A stretch of 64,000 nucleotides of DNA from Planococcus sp. MSAK28401 (lineage in GTDB: Bacteria; Bacillota; Bacilli; Bacillales_A; Planococcaceae): positions 2,833,501 through 2,897,500 of the forward strand of contig NZ_JAAMTH010000001.1 in NCBI RefSeq assembly GCF_018283455.1. Direction: 5' to 3'. Below, piece after piece: positions 53,058-61,585 of this stretch. A program made the translations under genes and the position numbers. The notes below the pieces were generated by a model that was given only the letters and a program-made list of their open reading frames with translations, made no database searches and was not told the origin of the DNA. Every line of letters starts with the position of its first letter. Positions within the stretch are counted from its first letter, which is position 1.

Positions 53058-54275
53058 ATGATCGAAAAATTGATCGAACGCCTGATTCGCTACGCCAAAA
53101 TCGATACGCAATCCGATTTTGAAAATGACGCAACTCCCTCTACACCTGGGCAATGGGATTTACTCGCTGAATTGGAAAAAGAAATGAAGAACATTGGCTT
53201 AGAGGAAGTCGAAGTGGACGATCACGGCTATTTATTCGGCACTTTGCCGGCGAACACTGAAGAACAGCGCCCTGTCATCGGCTTTCTGGCACATGTCGAC
53301 ACAGCCACCGACTTCACCGGAAAAGGCGTCAACCCGCAGCGCATCGAAGATTACGATGGGAAAGACATTTCATTAAACGACAAAGTGACGATGAAAACGG
53401 CTGATTTCCCGGCCTTGCAGAATTACATCGGCCATACTTTGATCACGACAGACGGTACGACTTTGCTCGGTGCCGACAACAAAGCAGGAATTGCCGAAAT
53501 CATGACTGCAATGGAATATTTGATCGAACACCCTGAAATCGAGCACGGCAAAATTCGCGTTGGCTTCACGCCGGATGAGGAAATTGGCCGCGGCCCGCAT
53601 AAATTCGATGTCGACCGTTTCGGCGCCGATTATGCGTACACGATGGACGGTGGACCGCTTGGCGAGCTTCAATACGAAAGCTTTAATGCCGCGAGCGCGA
53701 AATTGACAGTCCACGGGACAAGCGTCCATCCCGGTTCCGCAAAAGACAAGATGGTCAACGCCATTACGGTCGCAACGCGCTTCCAGGCTGAAATGCCATC
53801 TAATGAAGTACCTGAGAAAACGGAAGGCTATGAAGGCTTTATCCACTTGAACAATTTCAACGGTTCCGTCGAACAAGCGGTGCTTCAGTATATTGTGCGC
53901 GATTTCGATAAAGACAAATTCAAAGCGAAAAAACGCCATATGGAAAAAGTCGCGGCTGAATTGCAAGAAGAGTTCGGGAAAGAAGCAATCGAACTCGAGC
54001 TTGAAGACCAGTACTATAATATGCGCGAGAAAATCGAGCCGGTAATGGAAATCGTCGACCAGGCCGAACAAGCGATGAAAACACTGGGCCTATCACCCGA
54101 CATCATCCCGGTACGCGGCGGCACGGACGGATCCCAATTATCTTATATGGGCTTGCCGACGCCGAACATCTTCACAGGCGGCGAAAACTATCACGGCAAA
54201 TTCGAGTTCATCTCCGCTGAAAACATGGAAAAAGCGACTCAAGTGATTGTGGAAGTCGCAAAAATCGCAAAATAA
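53058..54275 (+). CDS. pepT: Peptidase T (tripeptide aminopeptidase)
   Basis: A 405-residue M20B aminotripeptidase that releases N-terminal residues from tripeptides in the cytoplasm. Metal-site motifs: [56 protein letters not shown] and [11 protein letters not shown] near the C-terminus. The dimerisation domain is about residues 210-320. Length is typical (about 410). AGGAGG lies eight bases before the ATG. It is transcribed alone. Confidence 0.95.
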   Translation: MIEKLIERLIRYAKIDTQSDFENDATPSTPGQWDLLAELEKEMKNIGLEEVEVDDHGYLFGTLPANTEEQRPVIGFLAHVDTATDFTGKGVNPQRIEDYDGKDISLNDKVTMKTADFPALQNYIGHTLITTDGTTLLGADNKAGIAEIMTAMEYLIEHPEIEHGKIRVGFTPDEEIGRGPHKFDVDRFGADYAYTMDGGPLGELQYESFNAASAKLTVHGTSVHPGSAKDKMVNAITVATRFQAEMPSNEVPEKTEGYEGFIHLNNFNGSVEQAVLQYIVRDFDKDKFKAKKRHMEKVAAELQEEFGKEAIELELEDQYYNMREKIEPVMEIVDQAEQAMKTLGLSPDIIPVRGGTDGSQLSYMGLPTPNIFTGGENYHGKFEFISAENMEKATQVIVEVAKIAK

Positions 54276-54326
54276 CCGGTTTCCTCTATCAATTTCCTGG
54301 GAAATCTTTTCAGCACGATTCAATAC

Positions 54327-54361
54327 AAAAAAAGCAGCGGCACAATGCCACTGCTTTTTTT
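54327..54361. terminator. Bidirectional terminator
   Basis: AAAAAAAGCAG-C-GGCA-CAA-TGCC-A-CTGCTTTTTTT with one mismatch. Serves pepT on the + strand and the DUF4825 gene on the - strand. Confidence 0.88.
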
Positions 54362-54376
54362 AGGTTTCATACAGTT

Positions 54377-54874
54377 TTAAGGTTGTGTTAACAGCGCGTC
54401 AATTTTTTGGCCTTCATCCAAATACTGTTCGAGTAGTTCTTCTAGTTTCTCTTGTTCATCAATTCCGGTCAAATCCACTCCGTACCAAGCTTGCAATTGC
54501 TCTCTCGTTAGCCGGTATTGTTCCACGCCTGCCCCTGTGTCGAAGTCAAATTGGACCCACTCGACATTGTCGATCAACGTAAACAAATACGTCGCATTAT
54601 GGGCCGCTGTTTCCTTATCCGATGGTGTGGCCTCTTCCCAATCGTAAGAGGCGGTGATTCCGTAAGGCTGTTGTTTCGTCTCCAATTCAAAGCCTGTAAG
54701 ATGCTCTGCACCCGGCAGCCGGTTAAGGGTGTTGAGGACGGCACTGTTATTCCCGACCGCCGCCCCTTCATACTCGAAGAGGTCTGGTTCCTCTGCTGCA
54801 AACAACGGGCTGCATGCGCTCATAACCAACAGCGCAGTGGATAGCAGCACAGCCTTAGCAAATGTTTTTCTCAA
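54377..54874 (-). CDS. DUF4825-domain lipoprotein
   Basis: A 165-residue lipoprotein. Signal MRKTFAKAVLLSTALLVMSAC with lipobox VMSAC. The remainder (LFEYEGAAVGNNSAVLNTLNRLP ... TKQQPYGITASYDW) fits the DUF4825 domain, whose function is unknown. It lies 47 bases downstream of lipA and may be read from the same transcript, though a relation with lipoate is not implied. Confidence 0.8.
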   Translation of the reverse strand: MRKTFAKAVLLSTALLVMSACSPLFAAEEPDLFEYEGAAVGNNSAVLNTLNRLPGAEHLTGFELETKQQPYGITASYDWEEATPSDKETAAHNATYLFTLIDNVEWVQFDFDTGAGVEQYRLTREQLQAWYGVDLTGIDEQEKLEELLEQYLDEGQKIDALLTQP

Positions 54875-54921
54875 TTCAAGCCCTCCTCTAAGAAAGGTTT
54901 CTATACACTGGCTCCGCTATT

Positions 54922-55866
54922 TCAAAATTCGATGCGGTCGATTTTTGCGCCAGTCGATTCGACGCCTTTCATGTATTTGATGCGTTTCTGGACAGCAGTT
55001 TCGTTCACTTGCTCATCGGCATGGTATGAAGAACGCACCATTGGGCCGGCCTCGCAATGCTTGAAACCTTTTGCCAATGCGATATCCTTCAATTCCTGGA
55101 ACTCGTCCGGATGGTAGTAACGAACGACATCCAAATGCTTCAATGTCGGCTGCAAATATTGTCCAATCGTCATGATATCGACTTTGTGAGCCAATAAATC
55201 ATCCATCGCTTCAATAATCTCTTCTTTCGTTTCTCCGAGCCCGACCATGATGCTCGATTTGGTCGGCACATGCGGCGCGATTTCCTTGACCCGCAATAGC
55301 AATTCCAGTGAACGGTCGTAAGTCGCTCTCGCACGGACCCGTTTGGTCAGGCGGCGCACTGTTTCAATATTATGGTTGAAAATATCTGGTTCGCTGCTCA
55401 TCAACATATGCAGGCTTTCGTAATCGCCTTTCATATCAGACGGCAAGATTTCGACGGTGGTCTCCGGCATTTTCCGGTGGATGGCGCGGACGGTTTCCGC
55501 AAAGACTGCAGCTCCGCCATCTTTCAAATCATCGCGGGCGACTGCTGTAACGACCACATGCTTCAAGTTCATGATTTCCGTCGATTCCGCTACGCGCTCC
55601 GGCTCGCCCCAATCCAGTTCGTTCGGCAACCCCGTCTTGACGGCGCAGAACCGGCACGCTCTTGTGCACGTATCCCCCAAAATCATGAAGGTCGCGGTGC
55701 GGCGTTCACTCCAGCATTCATGGATATTCGGGCATCTCGCTTCTTCACATACAGTGTTCAAGTTTTTCTCCCGCATCAATTTCTTCAGATCATTATAAGT
55801 TTCGTTCGTGTTCAATTTCACTTTCAGCCATTCGGGTTTACGTTCACGCTGCTTTGTTTTTGTCAT
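54922..55866 (-). CDS. lipA: Lipoyl synthase
   Basis: A 314-residue radical-SAM enzyme that inserts two sulfur atoms into protein-bound octanoyl groups. The radical cluster motif CTRACRFC and the auxiliary cluster motif [15 protein letters not shown] are both present. [14 protein letters not shown] and the C-terminal RSSYHADEQ also fit. The ATG at 55866 overlaps the lipM stop (ATGA), so the two are translationally coupled. The unit lies behind a TPP riboswitch. Confidence 0.95.
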   Translation of the reverse strand: MTKTKQRERKPEWLKVKLNTNETYNDLKKLMREKNLNTVCEEARCPNIHECWSERRTATFMILGDTCTRACRFCAVKTGLPNELDWGEPERVAESTEIMNLKHVVVTAVARDDLKDGGAAVFAETVRAIHRKMPETTVEILPSDMKGDYESLHMLMSSEPDIFNHNIETVRRLTKRVRARATYDRSLELLLRVKEIAPHVPTKSSIMVGLGETKEEIIEAMDDLLAHKVDIMTIGQYLQPTLKHLDVVRYYHPDEFQELKDIALAKGFKHCEAGPMVRSSYHADEQVNETAVQKRIKYMKGVESTGAKIDRIEF

Positions 55867-56699
55867 CGCATAAGTTCCCCTTTCTCTTCTCGTCTGTGAT
55901 TCCACTCTTCGCTTGCATATTTGGCTTCGAGCACGCGCACTTGTTCCAGCAGTTCAGCTGGCGGTTCAAATTTTTCCAAACGGATGCCAAGCCCCGTTTC
56001 AAATCCATCCTTGAATGCTTTCTGCACTTCTTCTAAACTTGCCGGTTGTTGCATTAGTTCGTTGATTGCAACGGCGCGTGTTCGGAAAGCTTGGCGCGCC
56101 CTTTCCTTCACCGCTTCACTCGGGTACACGAACAATTCGAACAACTGGTTTTCATCCAACTGCAGCGGAATCGAGCCGTGCTGCAAAATGATGCCTTGTT
56201 TTCTGGTCTGCGCGCTTCCTGCCGCTTTTCGACCCTCAACAGTCAATTCATGCCAAGAAGGTTCTTCAAAGCAGACCGCTGAAGATTCTTTCGAACGCTT
56301 CTTCTCCGCAGCCAGTTGTGCTTGAATCCCTAAATTGCGGTAACCTTCAAGCAAGCCTCGAGAAATGACCAAATACGCTTCTTTTACTGATTTCGGCATG
56401 GATGGATGATGTTCCGGTATCACCACGCTGTAAGTCAATTCCTGGTCATGGAGTACGGCTTTTCCGCCAGTCTGTCTCCTGACCAGGGGGATGCCCATTT
56501 GCGCGGCTTTTTCGAGATCGATGCTGCCATTCAGTTTCTGGAAAAATCCCACTGAAATTCCGGCTGGCGCCCATCCGTAGAATCGGAGTACAGGCTTCAT
56601 GCCTGTATTGCGCTGCCAGTTCATTAATGCTTCGTCCATTGCCATATTGTGGGCCGGCGTGCAAAGCCCCGACTCCATATAGCCCCATGTTTCCTCCAA
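55863..56699 (-). CDS. lipM: Octanoyltransferase LipM
   Basis: A 278-residue enzyme that transfers octanoate from ACP to GcvH in the Bacillus-type pathway; LipA then makes it lipoyl. It matches B. subtilis LipM in length and in ETW-start, [49 protein letters not shown] (catalytic Cys near residue 148) and [14 protein letters not shown]. The TTG at 56699 is taken as start since it lines up with the known N-terminus and follows GAGGAG. First gene of the lipM-lipA operon. Confidence 0.93.
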   Translation of the reverse strand: MEETWGYMESGLCTPAHNMAMDEALMNWQRNTGMKPVLRFYGWAPAGISVGFFQKLNGSIDLEKAAQMGIPLVRRQTGGKAVLHDQELTYSVVIPEHHPSMPKSVKEAYLVISRGLLEGYRNLGIQAQLAAEKKRSKESSAVCFEEPSWHELTVEGRKAAGSAQTRKQGIILQHGSIPLQLDENQLFELFVYPSEAVKERARQAFRTRAVAINELMQQPASLEEVQKAFKDGFETGLGIRLEKFEPPAELLEQVRVLEAKYASEEWNHRREEKGELMR

Positions 56700-56741
56700 A
56701 ATATCTCAACTCCTCTCAGCTTATGCATGACTCCAAAGCCC

Positions 56742-56896
56742 ATAAAAAAACACCGCTTTCCCATGGGGAAGCGGTGTATGCAGGCAAAAGGAAGCATACG
56801 CACCACTTCCCTACGCTGGCATGGTCCAGATCAGGTTCAAGGGGTCCAAGCATTCGCTCGTCTCAGCCAGTCAATTCCGGCTCCCCCAGTGGTCAG
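56742..56896 (-). promoter_or_regulatory. TPP (THI-box) riboswitch with terminator, upstream of lipM-lipA
   Basis: On the - strand the conserved blocks are in order: ACTGGGGGAGCC, GGCTGAGACGAGC, CCCTTGAACCTGATCTGG, CCATGCCAGCGTAGGGAAG and the closing TGGT that pairs with ACCA at the start. The aptamer is about 56802-56896. A further GTATGC/GCATAC stem and then the terminator ACACCGCTTCCCC-ATG-GGAAAGCGGTGT with seven T (56743-56777) form the expression platform. No thiamine gene follows; the next gene is lipM, 43 bases beyond the terminator. Confidence 0.93.
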
Positions 56897-56994
56897 CTAT
56901 GTATAGTTCTAATCGAGCTTATCATTTTTTTCAAGAAATCTCAATATACTAAATAGTTTTTCCTTTAATTTTTATCCAATTTATTCAATAATAT

Positions 56995-57043
56995 CCAAAA
57001 AAGCTTTCCCTATGCGTTTCTGCGAATAGGGAAAGTTTTGTGA
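56995..57043 (-). terminator. Terminator of the V4R-STAS gene
   Basis: AACTTTCCCTAT / ATAGGGAAAGCTT with a 12-base loop and TTTTTTGG on the - strand. Confidence 0.82.
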
Positions 57044-58063
57044 TTAAATTATTGTCTTGCCATTCTGTGCCAAAGCAAAGTGAATGCTGTGTTGAAGTGT
57101 ACGGAAGCATTCATAGCCTGACAGGTCTACGCCCGCTTCTGTTATCATTATGCTGGTATGCGGCGAAATGCCGGCTAGCACCGTCTTTGTGCCGATCAAA
57201 TTCGCAGCAGAACCTAATTTTTCGATCAGCATCGCCGCGTGCTGATTGAAGCTCTCATTGAGTCCAGTCAAATCGAGCAGCAAGTAGCGCGCTTTGTATT
57301 TCGGTAAATTTTCAAGCGTTTTGATCAATAACTCTTCGGCACGCGCTTCATCGTAACGCCCAAGAAGCGGAACGACGACAATATCTTCCAGCACTGGAAT
57401 AAGCGGAGAAGAGATTTCACTGATCATGTCATGAAGATCCGCTGTCTTTTCATCCACCAACTGTTCAAGTTCGCGGATTTTCTCCGATTCCTTGCGGCGT
57501 GCCAGCGTATGGATGTTCTTTTCAATCGTCTCGTCTGACGGGAAATAGCGAATCAGGCATTCATCATGCCCTTCGATTTGCGAGTGGACCACTTCATACC
57601 AAACGCTGCGGTCCAGAAGCGAGCTGAAGATTCCTGCATAATGGGCCGGCAAAAAACTGCCGCCAGTCTTTTTTCCTTGTGCCAGGTTGATCTGATATTC
57701 CCAGCTATTTTTCAGCGTCACTTCTAAAGTTCCGGCTGCCATATCTAAGTTGTGGATAGAGGCCACACCCCAGCCAGCTGAAGCGTATGTATTGGTGATG
57801 AGTTCAGATGCTTTCAATACTGAGATACCACCCATTTTATGAAAATACTCACCGACTACTTGGCCTTGGCGAAATCCTGTCGACTCCAAAACTACCGCTG
57901 CTGCTTCCTCACCCGAAATTTCCTCAATGGAATCAAAGAACATCTTCATAGCAGTAGAGGTCCAAAACAGAACTGCATTCTGCCCTTCAAATAGGAAGCG
58001 CCCTTGCGAAAGGTCCCACTCAAAATTCAGGCCGCCCACATTTATTTTCGCTTGTTGGGTCAT
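57044..58063 (-). CDS. V4R-STAS domain regulatory protein
   Basis: A 339-residue soluble protein. The N-terminal half has a V4R-like domain (about 85-165: HKMGGISVLKASELITNTY, FLPAHYAGIFSSLLDRSVW), which in other proteins binds small hydrophobic ligands. A coiled coil follows (RKESEKIRELEQLVDEKTADLHD, about 190-212), then an RsbR-like STAS domain (about 222-325: PLIPVLEDIVVVPLLGRYDEAR). It resembles RsbR-type stressosome paralogues with a different sensor. The segment that carries a phosphorylatable Thr in RsbR reads LNESFNQHAAML here, so that residue seems absent. GGGGATGGC precedes the ATG. Confidence 0.75.
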   Translation of the reverse strand: MTQQAKINVGGLNFEWDLSQGRFLFEGQNAVLFWTSTAMKMFFDSIEEISGEEAAAVVLESTGFRQGQVVGEYFHKMGGISVLKASELITNTYASAGWGVASIHNLDMAAGTLEVTLKNSWEYQINLAQGKKTGGSFLPAHYAGIFSSLLDRSVWYEVVHSQIEGHDECLIRYFPSDETIEKNIHTLARRKESEKIRELEQLVDEKTADLHDMISEISSPLIPVLEDIVVVPLLGRYDEARAEELLIKTLENLPKYKARYLLLDLTGLNESFNQHAAMLIEKLGSAANLIGTKTVLAGISPHTSIMITEAGVDLSGYECFRTLQHSIHFALAQNGKTII

Positions 58064-58197
58064 TGTATAGCCATCCCCATTAATTAGTCCTACCCATTAA
58101 TCATACGCCAGCCTGTTTGCACCAGCAAGCTCTAATGTTTTAAAGCACTTCAATTAAGGAATAGATAAAGAAGAACGCTAAAGGAGAGGTGCTAACC

Positions 58198-58428
58198 ATG
58201 GCAGAAAAAGAACGTTTCAATGAAAAGGAACGCAAATCAAGCGACGGTGCTCCAATGGACAATCCTGAGCAAGTAAAAACCGATAAAGAAACGATGACAG
58301 AAATGCATGAAGAAGAAATGAACGTGGACTCCATTCCGTTGGAAGACTTAAAGCAGGACATGCAAGACGAAAAAAATCCGCGTGATACAAAAGATGATTC
58401 AGCTAGCGAGGAAAAAAACCCTGACTGA
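58198..58428 (+). CDS. Small acidic hydrophilic protein (76 aa)
   Basis: A 76-residue protein made almost entirely of charged and polar residues (MAEKERFNEKERKSSDG ... QDEKNPRDTKDD), with no cysteine, membrane helix or signal. It looks intrinsically disordered. AAAGGAG precedes the ATG at 58198 by 11 bases. It lies before a pyridoxamine-phosphate-oxidase-like gene, with a small hairpin between. A weak sigma-B-like pattern (GTTTTA ... GGAATA) lies upstream. I do not recognise the family. Confidence 0.7.
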   Translation: MAEKERFNEKERKSSDGAPMDNPEQVKTDKETMTEMHEEEMNVDSIPLEDLKQDMQDEKNPRDTKDDSASEEKNPD

Positions 58429-58495
58429 CTCTACCTGTGGGCATCTCGCCCGCAGTTTCTTTGACAAATGATATTACCGCAAAGGAGAGATTTGA

Positions 58496-58918
58496 ATGGC
58501 ACAAGAGCAACTGAAACAGCAAGCATTGAAAATCTTGGAAGACAGCATGATTGGGACTTTGGCAACGATCAAAGACGAGAAGCCGCATTCCCGGTATATG
58601 ACGTTTTTCAATGACGAGTTTACTTTGTATACAGCTACAAGCAAGCAGACACAAAAAGTAGATGAATTGGAGAAAAATCCAAACGCCCATATCTTGCTCG
58701 GCTACGAAGGGGAAGGCGTCGGCGATAGCTTCCTCGAAATCGAAGGTCAGATGTCGCTGCGGGATGACCGCGAAATGATCGACAAAGTGTGGAACGAACA
58801 CTTGACCGGCTGGTTCGACGGCCCAGAAGACCCGAACTTGATCATCCTGGCAATTACGCCAACGCGTGTCCGTTTGATGAACCGCAAAGGCAAAGACCCC
58901 CAAACAATCGAATTATAA
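58496..58918 (+). CDS. Pyridoxamine 5'-phosphate oxidase-fold general stress protein
   Basis: A 140-residue split-barrel flavin-binding protein, similar to general stress protein 26 (YdaG) of Bacillus. Motifs: IGTLATIKDEKPHSRYMTFF, LYTATSKQTQKVDELEKNPN, ILLGYEG and GWFDGPEDPNLIILAITP. The function of this branch is unknown; FMN or flavin binding is expected from the fold. AAAGGAG lies before the ATG. A terminator follows directly. Confidence 0.9.
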   Translation: MAQEQLKQQALKILEDSMIGTLATIKDEKPHSRYMTFFNDEFTLYTATSKQTQKVDELEKNPNAHILLGYEGEGVGDSFLEIEGQMSLRDDREMIDKVWNEHLTGWFDGPEDPNLIILAITPTRVRLMNRKGKDPQTIEL

Positions 58919-58947
58919 AAAAAGCCTCCGATAGCGGAGGCTTTTTA
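58916..58947. terminator. Bidirectional terminator between the stress gene and nsrR
   Basis: AAAAAAAGCCTCCG-ATAG-CGGAGGCTTTTT. It slightly overlaps the nsrR stop. Confidence 0.88.
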
Positions 58948-59379
58948 CGTGCGCAACAGATCACGCAATCCTTCTTTATTAAATAGAAGATCTTGCAAAT
59001 TATATTCATCCAATACCGACAAATAGGCATGCAACGCTTTGCCAAGAACGCCGCGCAATCCGCAGATTGGGGAAATCGGGCAAGTATTGGTCTCTGGATT
59101 GAAACATTCTACCAAGTGGAAATCTTCTTCCATTTGGCGGACGACCTTTCCGACATTGATATTCTCAGGACGGTCCGCCAATCGGATACCGCCTCCCCTG
59201 CCCCTCACCGTTTCGATAAATCCCGCTTTGCCGAGTTCAAACGTCACTTTCATCAAATGGTTTTTAGATATATGATAAGCATCGGAAATTTCCTGTATAG
59301 TTGTCAATTTGCCGTCTTCTTTTGTCCCCAAATAGATGAGTACGCGCAATGAATAATCCGTATACATCGTTAATCTCAT
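58945..59379 (-). CDS. nsrR: NsrR, nitric-oxide-sensing Rrf2 repressor
   Basis: A 144-residue Rrf2-family winged-helix regulator. The DNA-binding part is YTDYSLRVLIYLG ... SKNHLMKVTFELGKAGFIETVRGRGGGIRLA. Three cysteines (VECFNPETNTCPISPICGL, near residues 92, 100 and 106) match the Fe-S ligands of NsrR. Nitric oxide releases it from DNA. It is divergent from hmp, with a strong NsrR-type palindrome between. The ATG at 59379 follows GGAAGGTG. Confidence 0.92.
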   Translation of the reverse strand: MRLTMYTDYSLRVLIYLGTKEDGKLTTIQEISDAYHISKNHLMKVTFELGKAGFIETVRGRGGGIRLADRPENINVGKVVRQMEEDFHLVECFNPETNTCPISPICGLRGVLGKALHAYLSVLDEYNLQDLLFNKEGLRDLLRT

Positions 59380-59511
59380 TGGTTTCACCTTCCCTGAACG
59401 TCCATTATACGCGCCGCCATAATTTCTGAAAAGGAAACGCATCTGCAGAATCGGGGCTTTTTCAGCCCATTATTGCATGTGTGACTTTTCTGTGAAATGA
59501 AATGTGTCTAA

Positions 59512-59546
59512 ATTTTAAAGATGTATTTTAAATATATCTTTAAAAT
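59512..59546 (+). promoter_or_regulatory. NsrR operator (35-bp near-perfect palindrome)
   Basis: The core ATGTATTTTAAATATAT (59521-59537) matches the Bacillus NsrR consensus ATRTATYTTAAATATAT at every position. The dyad extends to ATTTTAAAG ... CTTTAAAAT, centred at T59529, with one mismatch in 17 pairs. It lies about 50 bases before the hmp ATG and about 130 before nsrR. Confidence 0.9.
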
Positions 59547-59595
59547 TCCTTTCGGTTTATAGTGGGATTATAGAAAACAAAAGGAGAGATTGACT

Positions 59596-60777
59596 ATGTT
59601 ATCCGAACAAACAAGAACCATCGTCAAATCCACCGCCCCTGTATTAGCTGAACACGGAAAAACCATCACAACCGTCTTTTACAGCAATATGTTCGAAGCG
59701 CATCCGGAACTCTTAAATATCTTTAACCAAGCAAACCAAAAACAAGGCCGCCAACAAGCGGCGCTTGCCAATACGGTGTATGCAGCTGCAGTGCACATCG
59801 ATAATCTCGAAGCGATCCTTCCAGCAGTTGTCCAGATCGCCAACAAACACGTCAGCCTTGGCGTTAAAGCTGAACATTACCCAATCGTCGGTGAATATTT
59901 GCTGAAAGCAATCAAAGAAGTGCTTGGCGATGCGGCAACAGATGAGGTCATCAATGCCTGGGCAGAAGCATATGGCGTCATTGCCGATGTCTTTATCAGT
60001 ATCGAAAACGGCATGTACGAAAAATCCGAAACCCAGGAAAACGGCTGGAGCTTCTTCAAAGACTTCACGATTGCGCGCAAAGTGAAAGAAAGTGAAAACA
60101 TCACTTCGTTCTATTTAAAACCGGCTGATGGCAACAATGTGCCAAGCTATAAAGCTGGCCAATACATCACGCTCCGCCTTGCGATCCCTGGAGAAGAGTT
60201 CCTCTTCAACCGCCAATACAGCTTGTCCCAAGCATCACGTCCCGATGAGTTCCGCATTTCCGTCAAACGCGAAGCCGATAATGACCCGAACGGCCTGGTA
60301 TCCGTCTACCTGCACGAAAACATGAACGAAGGCGAGCGTCTTGAAGTTAGTGCTCCTGCAGGTGAATTTGTGCTCGACGCAAAACGCGAGACGCCTGTCG
60401 CTTTCGTCAGCGGCGGTGTCGGCATTACCCCAATGATGAGTATGTTCGAAACGGTTGCCACGCAAACACCGGAACGCCCGGTTTCCTTCCTTCATGCAGC
60501 ACGCAACGAAACTTTGCATGCTTTCGACAAAGACGTCCAAAAATACGTCGCGACGATGGACAATGCCAAATACAAAACTTTGTATTCCGATGAACCGCAA
60601 GGCTATATCACGCGCGAAATCTTGGAAGACATGGTCGATGTAAGCGGCGAAGTGTACGTCTGTGGACCCGTTCCTTTCATGGAGAAAATGATCAGCGAAT
60701 TGCATGCAATCGGCATGTCTGATGAGCAGATCCACTATGAATTCTTCGGCCCAGCCATCGCCCTGCAATCCGTTTAA
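59596..60777 (+). CDS. hmp: Flavohemoglobin (nitric oxide dioxygenase)
   Basis: A 393-residue three-domain protein: globin (about 1-135, with the proximal His in KHVSLGVKAEHY), FAD-binding domain (about 150-255, with RQYSLSQASRPDEF) and NAD-binding domain (about 260-390, with GGVGITPMMSMFE and VYVCGPVPFMEKM). It oxidises NO to nitrate using O2 and NAD(P)H. Divergent from nsrR and under its operator. ATG at 59596 after AAAGGAG; an in-frame TTG two codons upstream is less likely. Confidence 0.95.
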   Translation: MLSEQTRTIVKSTAPVLAEHGKTITTVFYSNMFEAHPELLNIFNQANQKQGRQQAALANTVYAAAVHIDNLEAILPAVVQIANKHVSLGVKAEHYPIVGEYLLKAIKEVLGDAATDEVINAWAEAYGVIADVFISIENGMYEKSETQENGWSFFKDFTIARKVKESENITSFYLKPADGNNVPSYKAGQYITLRLAIPGEEFLFNRQYSLSQASRPDEFRISVKREADNDPNGLVSVYLHENMNEGERLEVSAPAGEFVLDAKRETPVAFVSGGVGITPMMSMFETVATQTPERPVSFLHAARNETLHAFDKDVQKYVATMDNAKYKTLYSDEPQGYITREILEDMVDVSGEVYVCGPVPFMEKMISELHAIGMSDEQIHYEFFGPAIALQSV

Positions 60778-60783
60778 ATAGCA

Positions 60784-60818
60784 AAAGCCGCTTTCCGATT
60801 CAGGAAAGCGGCTTTTAT
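60784..60818 (+). terminator. Terminator of hmp
   Basis: AAAAGCCGCTTTCC-GATTCA-GGAAAGCGGCTTTT perfect stem. Confidence 0.9.
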
Positions 60819-60873
60819 GATACTTGGCAGTCCCACCCACTTCCGGTAGCATGGAGAAAAAGGGGGAATTGAG

Positions 60874-61554
60874 ATGCACTTGCCTATGGCTGCCAAACAA
60901 TCACTTCAAATGCAATCTGTCATCGTTGACCGTATTTCTGCCTATCCCTTTTCTTCCAATCCCGAAATATTGATTGAAGAGTTAAAGGATTGGTGCGGGA
61001 CGGAAAACAACGGGGTCGCAGTTTCTTATTTTTTCCGCCAAATCGCGTTGTTCGTGACAGCACAATTCAGCTTAATCCATAAGCATGGAGGCTATTTCAA
61101 GACACCTCCCGAAAATCTGCGCTATGGCCGGATGCACAATTACGGCTTGCCGCTCATTTCGTTTCACGTCGATTCAGCTGACTTCGTCGAAATACCTGCC
61201 GGGCAAACAAGTGAAGCTTTCCATTATATATTGATCGGGCAAACAAGCGCACTGCTCGAGCAATTGCGCAACCATGCAAAGATCTCACCGATTACGTGCT
61301 GGGAAAACGTACTCGGTTCACTTGCCTGGTATTACGCTACTCTTCAACAGCAGCATCCACGGATAGCCGCAGAAGATATCGACTGGCTGATGGATGACCT
61401 GAATTGGGAACCGCTACGCAAATCCCAGTGGCGAAATTTCATCGGCACCACGCCGCTGGAACGGGCAGTTTCCGGGCCGATGCGGAAAACTTGCTGCTTG
61501 TATAAAGAATTATCTGCGTTCGGCACCTGCACGTTCTGCCCGCAGCCCAATTAA
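60874..61554 (+). CDS. FhuF-like ferric siderophore reductase family protein
   Basis: A 226-residue protein with a helical, FhuF-like core and a C-terminal [2Fe-2S] motif CC-x10-C-x2-C (RKTCCLYKELSAFGTCTFC). In FhuF this cluster reduces iron in ferric hydroxamate siderophores. The N-terminal two thirds is weakly conserved. I saw no siderophore uptake genes nearby. AAAGGGGG before the ATG. Assignment rests mostly on the cysteine motif and length. Confidence 0.75.
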   Translation: MHLPMAAKQSLQMQSVIVDRISAYPFSSNPEILIEELKDWCGTENNGVAVSYFFRQIALFVTAQFSLIHKHGGYFKTPPENLRYGRMHNYGLPLISFHVDSADFVEIPAGQTSEAFHYILIGQTSALLEQLRNHAKISPITCWENVLGSLAWYYATLQQQHPRIAAEDIDWLMDDLNWEPLRKSQWRNFIGTTPLERAVSGPMRKTCCLYKELSAFGTCTFCPQPN

Positions 61555-61585
61555 AAAAGCTCCGGTTAGCCCCGGAGCTTTTTGT
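61554..61585. terminator. Bidirectional terminator
   Basis: AAAAAAGCTCCGG-TTAGC-CCCGGAGCTTTTT with a slightly uneven loop, between the FhuF-like and VLRF1-like genes. Confidence 0.85.

Noticed and set aside
56624..56806. 60-codon frame between the TPP riboswitch and lipM
   Set aside because: It starts within the riboswitch terminator and overlaps lipM in another frame; lipM itself has a good start.
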